Positions 1 to 5,971 of a stretch of 7,156 nucleotides of DNA are shown one piece after another. This DNA comes from Pseudomonadota bacterium. Lineage in GTDB: Bacteria; Pseudomonadota; Gammaproteobacteria; Burkholderiales; Burkholderiaceae_C. Within the stretch, counting starts at the first letter, position 1. The number at the start of each line of letters is the position of its first letter. The notes under the pieces are model-generated. The model was not told the origin of the DNA. It made no database searches and saw nothing but the letters and a program-made list of their open reading frames with translations. Location of the stretch: positions 1 to 7,156 of the forward strand of contig JAFECV010000109.1 in NCBI GenBank assembly GCA_018241985.1. The letters are read 5' to 3'. The position numbers were made by a program, and so were the translations under genes.

Positions 1-496
1 AGCCTACGAGGGCGCGCTCAAATACGCCGGCAATCCCGAGATGATCTCGCGCACCCATTTCGCGCGATTCCTGGTCGAGTCGGGCGTGTGCCGCGACACG
101 CACGAGGTGTTCCGCCGCTACCTGACCGAAGGCAAGCCCGGCTTCGTGCCGCACCGCTGGGCGACGCTGGCCGACGCGGTGCTGTGGATCGGGCAGGCCG
201 GCGGCATGGCGGTGATCGCGCACCCGGGCCGCTACCACTTCTCCCCGACCGAGGAATACGCGCTGTTTTCCGAGTTCAAGGCGCACGGCGGGCGCGCGGT
301 CGAAGTCGTCACCGGCAGCCACACGCCGGCCGAGTACCTGCGCTACGGCGAGATGGCGCACGAGTTCGACCTGGCCGCCTCGCGCGGCAGCGACTTCCAC
401 AGCCCGGACGAGAGCCGGATCGACCTGGGCACGCTGCCTGCGCTGCCGGACGATCTGACGCCGGTCTGGACCCTGCTGGCGGACCGCATCCAGTGA
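1..496 (+). CDS. rnm: PHP-domain 3',5'-nucleoside bisphosphate phosphatase / RNase AM (C-terminal part)
   Basis: Only the 3' part is in the window. The reading frame is open from base 2 and ends at TGA 494-496, so the N-terminus lies upstream and the first internal ATG (41) is not the start. Visible motifs are those of the PHP metal-dependent phosphoesterase family of the YciV/TrpH type: ISRTHFARFL with a candidate ligand His, MAVIAHPGRY in the middle, and GSDFHSP near the end, whose Asp and His are typical metal ligands. Family members remove the 3'-phosphate from nucleoside 3',5'-bisphosphates such as pAp, and E. coli RNase AM trims the 5' ends of short RNAs and rRNAs; which activity dominates here cannot be read from the sequence. 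The protein should be a soluble cytoplasmic enzyme. It leads a forward housekeeping cluster with yciO, an M50 protease and trpS, an order I recall from betaproteobacteria. A spacer of 110 bp separates it from yciO. Confidence 0.9.
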   Translation, partial: AYEGALKYAGNPEMISRTHFARFLVESGVCRDTHEVFRRYLTEGKPGFVPHRWATLADAVLWIGQAGGMAVIAHPGRYHFSPTEEYALFSEFKAHGGRAVEVVTGSHTPAEYLRYGEMAHEFDLAASRGSDFHSPDESRIDLGTLPALPDDLTPVWTLLADRIQ

Positions 497-606
497 GGGC
501 GCCCGCGTCCGAGCGCCGCCGAAGGCAGCGGCACCCGGCGGCCTGCGTGCCCGCGGCGCCGGTGCGAACAGACCGCAGGGCCCGTTATTGAGCAGGCCCC
601 AACCCC

Positions 607-1248
607 ATGGCCCAGTACTTCGAAGTCCACCCGACGAACCCGCAGCTGCGGCTGCTCAAACAGGCCGCGGCGCTGCTCGACGGCGGCGGCATCCTGGCGG
701 TGCCGACCGACTCCAGCTATGCGCTGGTCTGCCACCTGGACGACAAGGCCGCGGCCGATCGCCTGCGGCGCATCCGCGGCGTCGACGACAAGCACCATCT
801 GACGCTGCTGTGCCATGACCTAGGCGAACTCGCGGCCTACGCGCGCGTCGACAACCGCCAGTACCGGCTGCTGAAGATGGCCACGCCGGGGCCGTACACC
901 TTCATCCTGGAGGCGACGCGCGAGGTGCCGCGGCGCCTGAGCCACCCGCAGCGCAAGACGATCGGCCTGCGCGTGCCGACGCACCGGGTGCTGATCGAGC
1001 TGCTCGCGCTGCACGCCGGCCCGCTGCTGGCGACCACGCTGATCCCGCCGGGGGCGACCGAGCCGCTGAACGACGCCGAGGAGATCCGCAGCCGCTTCGA
1101 GCACCAGGTGGCCGCGGTGATCGACGCCGGCGCCTGCGCGTCGCGCCCGACCACGGTGATCGACCTGACCGCGATGGGCCATGGCGGCGATCCGGTGCTG
1201 ATCCGCCGCGGCGCGGGCGATCCGGTCGGCCTCGGCCTCGCGCTCTGA
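607..1248 (+). CDS. yciO: YciO, Sua5/YrdC/YciO-family protein
   Basis: A 213-aa protein matching E. coli YciO along its whole length. The N-terminus MAQYFEVHPTNPQ parallels the E. coli start, which supports ATG 607 although the Shine-Dalgarno match (AGCAGG, about 12 bases upstream) is poor. Family signatures are VPTDSSYAL (about residues 32-40, nucleotide-binding loop), RLRRIRG (52-58), the TPGPYTFIL block (93-101), KTIGLRVP (117-124) and PTTVIDL (181-187). Relatives Sua5/TsaC make threonylcarbamoyl-AMP for the t6A modification of tRNA. YciO proteins share the fold but form a separate branch whose physiological role is less settled, so pipelines often name it 'L-threonylcarbamoyladenylate synthase' by homology alone. 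Likely cytoplasmic. It ends 14 bp before the M50 protease gene, so the two are probably co-transcribed. Confidence 0.92.
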   Translation: MAQYFEVHPTNPQLRLLKQAAALLDGGGILAVPTDSSYALVCHLDDKAAADRLRRIRGVDDKHHLTLLCHDLGELAAYARVDNRQYRLLKMATPGPYTFILEATREVPRRLSHPQRKTIGLRVPTHRVLIELLALHAGPLLATTLIPPGATEPLNDAEEIRSRFEHQVAAVIDAGACASRPTTVIDLTAMGHGGDPVLIRRGAGDPVGLGLAL

Positions 1249-1262
1249 CAGAATCGGGGTCC

Positions 1263-1946
1263 ATGGGCGACGCTTCCAACCTGATCCAGGCCATCGCGGT
1301 CTACGCGCTGCCGGTGCTGTTCGCGATCACCGTGCACGAGGCCGCGCACGGCTATGTCGCGCATCGCTTCGGCGACGACACCGCCTGGGCGCTGGGCCGC
1401 GTCACGCTCAACCCGCTTCCGCACGTCGACCCGCTCGGCACGATCCTGATCCCGCTGGTGCTGTATTTCGCGACCGGCGGCGCGTTCCTGTTCGGCTACG
1501 CGAAGCCGGTGCCGGTGAACTTCGGCCGGCTGCGCAACCCCAAGCGCGACATGGTCTGGGTCGCGCTCGCCGGCCCCGCGGTCAACCTGCTGCAGGCGCT
1601 GCTGTGGGGCGTGCTGTTCTACCTGCTGCGCGGCGCCGGCCTGGCCGATCCGTTCCTGATGAAGATGTGCAGCGGCGGGGTGCTGGTCAACGTCGTGATG
1701 TTCGTGTTCAACCTCTTTCCGCTTCCGCCGCTCGACGGCGGCCGCATCCTGGTCGGCCTGCTGCCGTACCGGCAGGCGGCCGCGGTGTCGCGCATCGAAC
1801 CCTGGGGCTTCTTCATCGTGATGGCGCTGGTGATGGTGGGCGTGGTCAATTCGCTGTGGCTGCTGCCGCTGATGCACCTGACCTACGCGCTGCTGAACCT
1901 GCTGCTGTCGCCGCTCGCCGCCCTCACCGCATCGGCTTTCCCATGA
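1263..1946 (+). CDS. Site-2 protease family protein (peptidase M50, membrane metalloprotease)
   Basis: A 227-aa integral membrane zinc metalloprotease of the short M50 type, without PDZ or CBS domain. The zinc site HEAAH is at residues 25-29 inside the first hydrophobic segment, with Glu26 the expected catalytic base. A GPAVN motif (104-108) and the second conserved site NLFPLPPLDGGR (150-161, Asp158 the expected third zinc ligand) complete the active site. Hydrophobic segments lie at about 7-24, 58-77, 98-122, 138-155 and 181-222. The family cuts substrates within the membrane; the target here is unknown. The start at 1263 gives the usual short N-terminus (NLIQAIAVYALPVLFAIT). Its TGA (1944-1946) overlaps the trpS ATG (1943-1945), so trpS translation is probably coupled to it. 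Its placement before trpS is familiar from Burkholderiales; a functional link with trpS is not implied. Confidence 0.93.
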   Translation: MGDASNLIQAIAVYALPVLFAITVHEAAHGYVAHRFGDDTAWALGRVTLNPLPHVDPLGTILIPLVLYFATGGAFLFGYAKPVPVNFGRLRNPKRDMVWVALAGPAVNLLQALLWGVLFYLLRGAGLADPFLMKMCSGGVLVNVVMFVFNLFPLPPLDGGRILVGLLPYRQAAAVSRIEPWGFFIVMALVMVGVVNSLWLLPLMHLTYALLNLLLSPLAALTASAFP

Positions 1947-3256
1947 ACCCGCCCCTCCGCGTCCTCACCGGCATCACCACGTCCGGCACCCCGCACCTCG
2001 GCAACTACGTCGGGGCGATCCGGCCGACGGTGCGCGCGAGCCGGCGCGCCGGCACCGAGAGCTTCCTGTTCCTCGCCGACTACCATGCGCTGATCAAGGT
2101 CGGCGACCCGAAGCGGGTGCAGCGCTCGACGCTGGAGATCGCCGCCTCGTGGCTCGCCGCCGGGCTCGACCCGACGCAGGTCACGTTCTACCGCCAGTCC
2201 GACATCCCCGAGATCCCGCAGCTCACCTGGCTGCTGACCTGCGTGACCGGCAAGGGGCTGCTGAACCGGGCGCACGCGTACAAGGCCGCGAACGACCAGA
2301 ACGCCGCCGCGGGCCGCGATGCCGACGACGGCGTCACCGCCGGCCTGTTCATGTACCCGGTGCTGATGGCGGCCGACATCCTGATGTTCAATGCGCACCA
2401 GGTGCCGGTCGGGCGCGACCAGGTCCAGCACCTGGAGATGGCGCGCGACATCGCGGCCAGCTTCAACCACCTGTACGGCGAGCACCTGGTGCTGCCCGAG
2501 GCGGTGATCGAGGAAGCGGTCGCGACGCTGCCCGGCCTGGACGGGCGCAAGATGAGCAAGAGCTATGACAACACGATCCCGCTGTTCGCGCCGCGCGAGC
2601 AGCTGCGCCGCGCGATTGCCGGCATCGTGACCGACTCGCGCGCGCCGGGCGAACCCAAGGAAACACAGGGCAGCGCGCTGTACCAGATCTACCAGGCCTT
2701 TGCCGACGCCGGCGAGACCGAGGCGATGCGCCGCGCCTTTGCCGACGGCATCGCGTGGAGCGAGGTCAAGCAACGGTTGTTCGAGCGCATCGACCGGGAA
2801 CTCGCACCGATGCGCGACAGCTACGAGGCGCTGATCGCGAACCCGGGCCGGGTCGAGGACATCCTGCGCGCCGGCGCCGCGAAGGCGCGCAAGCTCGCCA
2901 CGCCGCTGATGGCGACGCTGCGCGAAGCCGTGGGACTGCGCGACCTGCGTGCGCTACCGATCGAACGTACCGGGCGCGCCGCGAAGCACGCGCTGCCGGC
3001 GTTCAAGCAGTACCGCGAGGCCGATGGACGCTTCCGCTTCAAGCTGGTCGACGCGCACGGCAAGCTGCTGCTGGAAAGCCCGGGTTTCGACGATCCGAAA
3101 GCGGCGGCGCAGGCGATGGCGCGTTTGCGCGAGCGCGGCGCGGCGGCGCTGCACGAGGCCGGCGGCGCGCTGCGGCCGGCCAGCGGCGTCGACGCCGATC
3201 AGGTGGCCGCCGCGCTGGACCGGATCGCCGAGGCGGCCAGCGGAGACCGGCAGTGA
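1943..3256 (+). CDS. trpS: Tryptophan--tRNA ligase with long C-terminal extension
   Basis: A 437-aa class I aminoacyl-tRNA synthetase that charges tRNA-Trp with tryptophan using ATP. The HIGH-type motif appears as TPHLGN (16-21), the tryptophan/ATP-site block PVGRDQ (155-160) follows, and the KMSKS loop is canonical (GRKMSKSYDN, 201-210). ATG 1943 overlaps the stop of the upstream protease as ATGA, and the start MNPPLRVLTGITTSG fits TrpS N-termini; the open frame further upstream is a shadow inside the protease gene. E. coli TrpS is about 334 aa. Here the catalytic core and anticodon region end near residue 331, and about 100 residues follow. Part of this tail (about 361-395, FRFKLVDAHGKLLLESPGF and on) looks like a YegP/DUF1508-type beta unit. 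The last part (396-437) is Ala-rich and probably helical. Probably essential. Confidence 0.96.
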   Translation: MNPPLRVLTGITTSGTPHLGNYVGAIRPTVRASRRAGTESFLFLADYHALIKVGDPKRVQRSTLEIAASWLAAGLDPTQVTFYRQSDIPEIPQLTWLLTCVTGKGLLNRAHAYKAANDQNAAAGRDADDGVTAGLFMYPVLMAADILMFNAHQVPVGRDQVQHLEMARDIAASFNHLYGEHLVLPEAVIEEAVATLPGLDGRKMSKSYDNTIPLFAPREQLRRAIAGIVTDSRAPGEPKETQGSALYQIYQAFADAGETEAMRRAFADGIAWSEVKQRLFERIDRELAPMRDSYEALIANPGRVEDILRAGAAKARKLATPLMATLREAVGLRDLRALPIERTGRAAKHALPAFKQYREADGRFRFKLVDAHGKLLLESPGFDDPKAAAQAMARLRERGAAALHEAGGALRPASGVDADQVAAALDRIAEAASGDRQ

Positions 3257-3293
3257 TCCGTGCCCCACGGCCTGACCGGTGCGTCCGGTCTCC
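3242..3293. repeat. Inverted repeat spanning the trpS stop, with an alternative inner hairpin
   Basis: GGAGACCGG (3242-3250) is the exact reverse complement of CCGGTCTCC (3285-3293), so RNA could form a 9-bp stem enclosing the trpS stop codon. A competing 6-bp hairpin, GACCGG (3274-3279) with CCGGTC (3285-3290) around a 5-base loop, uses the same right arm. There is no T-run after it, so a classical intrinsic terminator is not supported. It may be transcript-end structure or chance in GC-rich DNA. Confidence 0.3.
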
Positions 3294-3312
3294 CCTTCCC
3301 CGTACACATGAC

Positions 3313-3342
3313 TGCGCGGCCGACCGACCGGCCGGCCGCGCA
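3313..3342. repeat. Perfect 10-bp inverted repeat between trpS and the response regulator gene
   Basis: TGCGCGGCCG (3313-3322) and CGGCCGCGCA (3333-3342) are exact reverse complements separated by 10 bases (ACCGACCGGC). The transcript would form a very stable GC hairpin. It sits 56 bp after the trpS stop and 35 bp before the response regulator start, where a transcript end or 5'-leader structure would be expected. No T-tract follows on either strand, so it is not a standard Rho-independent terminator. A transcription pause, mRNA-stabilising hairpin or protein-binding palindrome are alternatives. Confidence 0.4.
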
Positions 3343-3377
3343 ACGTCCACCCCTGAAAAACAGAGCAAGAAATCGAC

Positions 3378-3971
3378 ATGAGTCTTTACGTCATCGACGA
3401 CCACCCCTTGATGCGCGACGCGCTCGTGATGCTGCTGCGCCGGCTGCGCAGCGGCGCCGACGTGATCGAGCTCGACCGGCTCGGCGACGTGACCGCGGCC
3501 GTGCAGCAGCATGGCGCGCCGGAGCTGTTCTGCCTGGACTTGAAGCTCCCCGACACGTTCGGCGTGTCCGGCATCGTCGAGCTGAAGAACCGCTACCCGG
3601 CGACGCCGGTGGCGGTGTTCTCGGCCACGCCCGCGTCCGAGGTCGAGGAGCTGTGCATCGAGGCCGGCGCCGACGTCTACATCGAGAAGTCGTCCGGCGC
3701 GAAGGAGATCGCGTCCGCGCTGCACGCGCTGCTGACGCCGGACAGCACGTTCGAGGACTCGGCCCCGTCCGAAAATCGGCTGTCGAAGCGGCAGAAGCAG
3801 CTGATCATCATGCTCGACCGGGGCCTGAGCAACCGAGAGATCGCCGACGAACTGGGCATCAGCGAGCACACGGTCAAGGTACACCTATGGCGATTGTTCC
3901 GGCGCCTGGGCGTGAAGAGCCGGACCCAGACCGTGCACTTCGCCCGCACCCACGGCCTGCTCGGGAGCTAG
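3378..3971 (+). CDS. LuxR/NarL-family (FixJ-like) DNA-binding response regulator
   Basis: A 197-aa two-component response regulator. The receiver domain (about 1-120) has the acidic pair Asp7-Asp8 (VIDDHP), the phosphoacceptor Asp54 in FCLDLKLPD, the switch Ser82 (VFSATP) and Lys104 (IEKSSG). A short linker (121-133) leads to a LuxR-type helix-turn-helix (about 134-195) with GLSNREIADELGIS and EHTVKVHLWRLFRRLGVKSR, the usual dimerisation and recognition helices. Phosphorylation by a partner kinase should activate DNA binding; target promoters are unknown. ATG 3378 gives the normal N-terminus for the family, although upstream purines (CAAGAAATCGAC) make only a weak ribosome site. The gene faces the histidine kinase on the other strand, and its last 87 bp overlap that gene's 3' end. 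The kinase is the obvious candidate partner, but convergent orientation means the two are transcribed separately. Confidence 0.93.
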   Translation: MSLYVIDDHPLMRDALVMLLRRLRSGADVIELDRLGDVTAAVQQHGAPELFCLDLKLPDTFGVSGIVELKNRYPATPVAVFSATPASEVEELCIEAGADVYIEKSSGAKEIASALHALLTPDSTFEDSAPSENRLSKRQKQLIIMLDRGLSNREIADELGISEHTVKVHLWRLFRRLGVKSRTQTVHFARTHGLLGS

Positions 3972-5345
3972 CGCGGCGCCCTGCTCCGGCGGCGCGCAGC
4001 GCTCGAGCGTCAGCCTGAACACGCTGCCGCGGCCGGGCCGGGAATTCATCGTCACCTGGTGGCCGAGCCGGCCCGCCAGGCGCGCGACGATCGCCAGACC
4101 CAGCCCGAAGCCGTCGTCCGTGCCCTGGCGCTCCGGCACCTTGTAGAACTCCTGGAAGATGTCGGCGTGGTGGCTGCTCGCGATGCCGATCCCGGTGTCC
4201 CAGACCTCGATCCGGATCGCGCCCGCAGAGCGGCGCGCGGCCAGCAGCACGCCGCCGCGGTGCGTGTATTTCAGCGCGTTGCCGATCAGGTTGCCGAGGA
4301 TGCGCTGCAGCACGATGCGATCCGACAGCACATGGCCCGTCGCACCGTGCAGCCGCAGCGCGAGGCCCCGCGCGCGCGCCAGCGGCCGGTACTGCAGTTC
4401 CATTTCGGTGAACAGGCAGGCCAGGTCGATCGGCTCGATCCGCACCTTCTTGCGGCCCGAATTGAACTGCTCCAGATCGAACAGCGAATCGAACAGCGCG
4501 TTCACCGCACGCGTCGACTGCACGATGCGCGGCACGATCTCGGGGGCCATCGCCGGATCGGTCGCCAGCCAGTCGGCGTAGAGCCCGAGCGCGTGCACCG
4601 GCTGGCGCAGGTCGTGCGCGGCATTCGCGAGAAAGCGGTTCTTGATCGCCACCGCATCGAGCGCGGCCTCGGTCTGCCGCGTCAGCGACTCGATCAGCCG
4701 CGCGTTGCGGTACTGCAGCTCGACATAGCCGTGGTGCGACTCGTGGAGCTTGCGCCCGGTCTGGCGCAGCAGCACCCAGTAGAACACGACCAGCAGCAGG
4801 ATCCAGTAGTGCGAGCGCGGCGCCTGGAAATGCAGATCCCACCCGATACGCCATGCGACGGACGCGAGCACGGTCAGCGCCAGCGCGTTCGCGTAGGCAT
4901 GCATCGTCTGCAGATGGTTCGAGAAGCTGTTGGCCGTGAACGAGCCCAGGCCGACGATCATCAGCCAGCACAGGAACTGCGTGACCTGCGGCGTGCGGTC
5001 GAAGCACAGCAGCGTCATCAAGCCCCAGATGCAGGCGCTGAGCGGCCAGGTGAAGCCGTAACGCGCCATGAACCGGCGCTGCGCCGCGGCGTCGGCATGG
5101 GCCAGTTCCTTCGCGTAGCGGCGCATCAGCCAGAGGCGTGCGCCCGACACCAGCAGCACCGCCGCGCTCCAGACCGCGAGCGGCGCGCCCGGCACGCTGC
5201 CGACCATCATGGCCACCGCCAGCGGCACCAGCAGCAACGCGATGACCTGCAGCTGCGGGGCCGAGCGCATCAGGCTGCGGATCAGCTCACCGTCGATCCA
5301 GTCCTCTTCGGACAGCGGCGACACCGGCGAATTTTCTGCGCTCAT
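3885..5345 (-). CDS. Membrane-bound sensor histidine kinase, no receiver domain
   Basis: A 486-aa sensor kinase. The N-terminal half has about six hydrophobic segments (roughly 31-50, 55-74, 98-116, 122-140, 147-167, 179-195) with no large periplasmic domain, so the signal is probably sensed in or at the membrane. A short coiled-coil-like stretch leads to the phosphoacceptor motif FLANAAHDLRQPVHAL with His244. The ATPase domain follows: N box NLIGNALKYT (352-361), G1 DTGIGI (383-388), F box IFQEFYKV (396-403), G2 GFGLGLAI (412-419). The AHDLRQP form of the H box marks a subgroup often found as hybrid kinases, but here no receiver follows. The start is placed at 5345 (MSAENS), just before the first hydrophobic segment; the frame stays open to 5762, but that would run through the promoter island and the globin gene. 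After residue about 450 an Ala/Pro/Glu-rich tail overlaps the response regulator gene. Likely partner: that regulator. Confidence 0.92.
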   Translation of the reverse strand: MSAENSPVSPLSEEDWIDGELIRSLMRSAPQLQVIALLLVPLAVAMMVGSVPGAPLAVWSAAVLLVSGARLWLMRRYAKELAHADAAAQRRFMARYGFTWPLSACIWGLMTLLCFDRTPQVTQFLCWLMIVGLGSFTANSFSNHLQTMHAYANALALTVLASVAWRIGWDLHFQAPRSHYWILLLVVFYWVLLRQTGRKLHESHHGYVELQYRNARLIESLTRQTEAALDAVAIKNRFLANAAHDLRQPVHALGLYADWLATDPAMAPEIVPRIVQSTRAVNALFDSLFDLEQFNSGRKKVRIEPIDLACLFTEMELQYRPLARARGLALRLHGATGHVLSDRIVLQRILGNLIGNALKYTHRGGVLLAARRSAGAIRIEVWDTGIGIASSHHADIFQEFYKVPERQGTDDGFGLGLAIVARLAGRLGHQVTMNSRPGRGSVFRLTLERCAPPEQGAALAPEQAVGAGEVHGLGPALHAQAPEQSP

Positions 5346-5461
5346 CGGCGAACTGTAGCCTGCTGCGGGTTCACTGCGGACCGGTCCGCGAATCTCGGAC
5401 CGCGGCCATCGCCTCGAGTCGAACGAAGCCGGATGGCGATCCTGCTTTGGCCGTGCGGTTT

Positions 5462-5467
5462 TATAAT
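5462..5467 (+). promoter_or_regulatory. Candidate -10 element for the globin operon
   Basis: TATAAT at 5462-5467 exactly matches the sigma-70 -10 consensus and lies in the only strongly AT-rich stretch of the window (about 5459-5488), about 80 bp before the globin start codon. No good -35 hexamer is seen 16-18 bp upstream, which suggests a weak or activator-dependent promoter. It overlaps the left edge of the operator-like palindrome at 5465-5487, an arrangement expected for direct repression. Confidence 0.5.
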
Positions 5468-5487
5468 ATTCATTGAAAATATATCTT
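5465..5487. promoter_or_regulatory. Candidate NsrR operator (nitric-oxide-responsive repressor site)
   Basis: The 23 bases have an 11-1-11 layout: left half AATATTCATTG, centre A, right half AAATATATCTT. Against the NsrR consensus as I remember it (AAGATGCATTT, A, AAATGCATCTT) 18 of 23 positions agree. The right half agrees in 9 of 11, and AAAATATATCTT differs by one base from the AAAATACATCTT form I recall for betaproteobacteria. The halves are complementary to each other at 7 of 11 positions. It sits in the divergent region between the kinase and the globin, overlapping a TATAAT box. NsrR is an Fe-S Rrf2-family repressor that leaves DNA when NO hits its cluster and commonly controls NO-detoxification genes, so the position ahead of a globin fits. 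No nsrR gene is in the window. The match could be coincidental within AT-rich promoter DNA. Confidence 0.55.
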
Positions 5488-5548
5488 AGACTGGTGGGCA
5501 GCGCGGCACCGCTGCTGCCACCCGGACATTGCGACACAGGAACCATCG

Positions 5549-5971
5549 ATGAAGCCGACCGAGCTCTGCAGCGAACAGGAAGTGACGCGCCTGGTCCACG
5601 ACTTCTACGCCCGCGTGCGGCGCGACGATCTGCTCGGGCCGATCTTCGAACGCCACGTGGCCGACTGGGACGTGCATCTGGCAAAGCTGGTGGACTTCTG
5701 GTCGGCGATTCTGCGCGGCACGCGGCGCTTTCGCGGCGCGCCGATGCCGGCTCATGTCGCACTGCCGGGCCTGCATGACGCGCTGTTCCAGCGCTGGCTC
5801 CAGTTGTTCCACCGCACGACCGCGTCGCTCGGCAACGACGCGATGCAGACGCACGCCAACGCGATGGCGCGGCGCATCGCGCAGAGCTTCTGGTACGGCT
5901 ACCAGCTCAGTCACGACCCCGGGCAGCTGCCGCGGGAACTGGAGATCGACTTCCAAGGCGTGCCGTCATGA
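5549..5971 (+). CDS. Group III truncated hemoglobin (trHb3)
   Basis: A 140-aa single-domain heme globin of the truncated 2-over-2 group III type, near the usual family length. Landmarks: Tyr20 in the B helix (VHDFYARVRRD), His43 in the WDVHLAKLVDFWSAIL block as the likely E7 distal residue, His69 in the PMPAHVALPG segment as the likely proximal heme ligand, and Trp83 in FQRWLQLF (G8). Group III globins are cytoplasmic, bind O2 and NO tightly, and have been tied to NO or peroxide handling in Campylobacter; the exact reaction varies. ATG 5549 is well supported by AGGA at 5538-5541, 7 bases upstream, and by the start MKPTELCSEQEVTRLVHDFY. Expression is probably driven from the TATAAT/NsrR-like island at 5462-5487. 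Its stop TGA (5969-5971) overlaps the next gene's ATG, so the membrane protein is likely made in proportion to the globin. Confidence 0.93.
   Translation: MKPTELCSEQEVTRLVHDFYARVRRDDLLGPIFERHVADWDVHLAKLVDFWSAILRGTRRFRGAPMPAHVALPGLHDALFQRWLQLFHRTTASLGNDAMQTHANAMARRIAQSFWYGYQLSHDPGQLPRELEIDFQGVPS

Noticed and set aside
515..542. GCCGCC/GGCGGC inverted repeat between the PHP gene and yciO as a terminator.
   Set aside because: Only 6 bp with a 16-base loop and no T-run; such pairs are common by chance at this GC content.
837..1877. A 346-codon reverse open frame opposite yciO and the protease.
   Set aside because: The composition is dominated by Gln, His and Arg without any recognisable motif, and both forward genes are convincing.
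1604..1942. The trpS frame is open upstream to an ATG at 1604, giving 550 aa.
   Set aside because: That stretch lies inside the M50 protease gene and gives Arg/Ala-rich sequence; the TrpS N-terminus is at 1943 with the ATGA overlap.
4059..5489. A 476-codon forward open frame opposite the kinase gene.
   Set aside because: Its product is Arg/Gln/His-rich with no domain, and the reverse strand encodes a full histidine kinase with all motifs. Long shadow frames are expected in GC-rich antisense DNA.
5474..5490. TTGA within the AT-rich island as part of an FNR/DNR box (TTGAT-N4-ATCAA).
   Set aside because: The second half-site does not match at the right spacing; the NsrR-type 11-1-11 layout fits far better.
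5346..5762. The kinase reading frame remains open for 139 codons upstream of 5345, allowing a 625-aa protein.
   Set aside because: The extra part would run antisense through the globin gene and through the AT-rich promoter island, and has low-complexity Arg/Ala/Pro composition. Start 5345 sits directly before the first hydrophobic segment.
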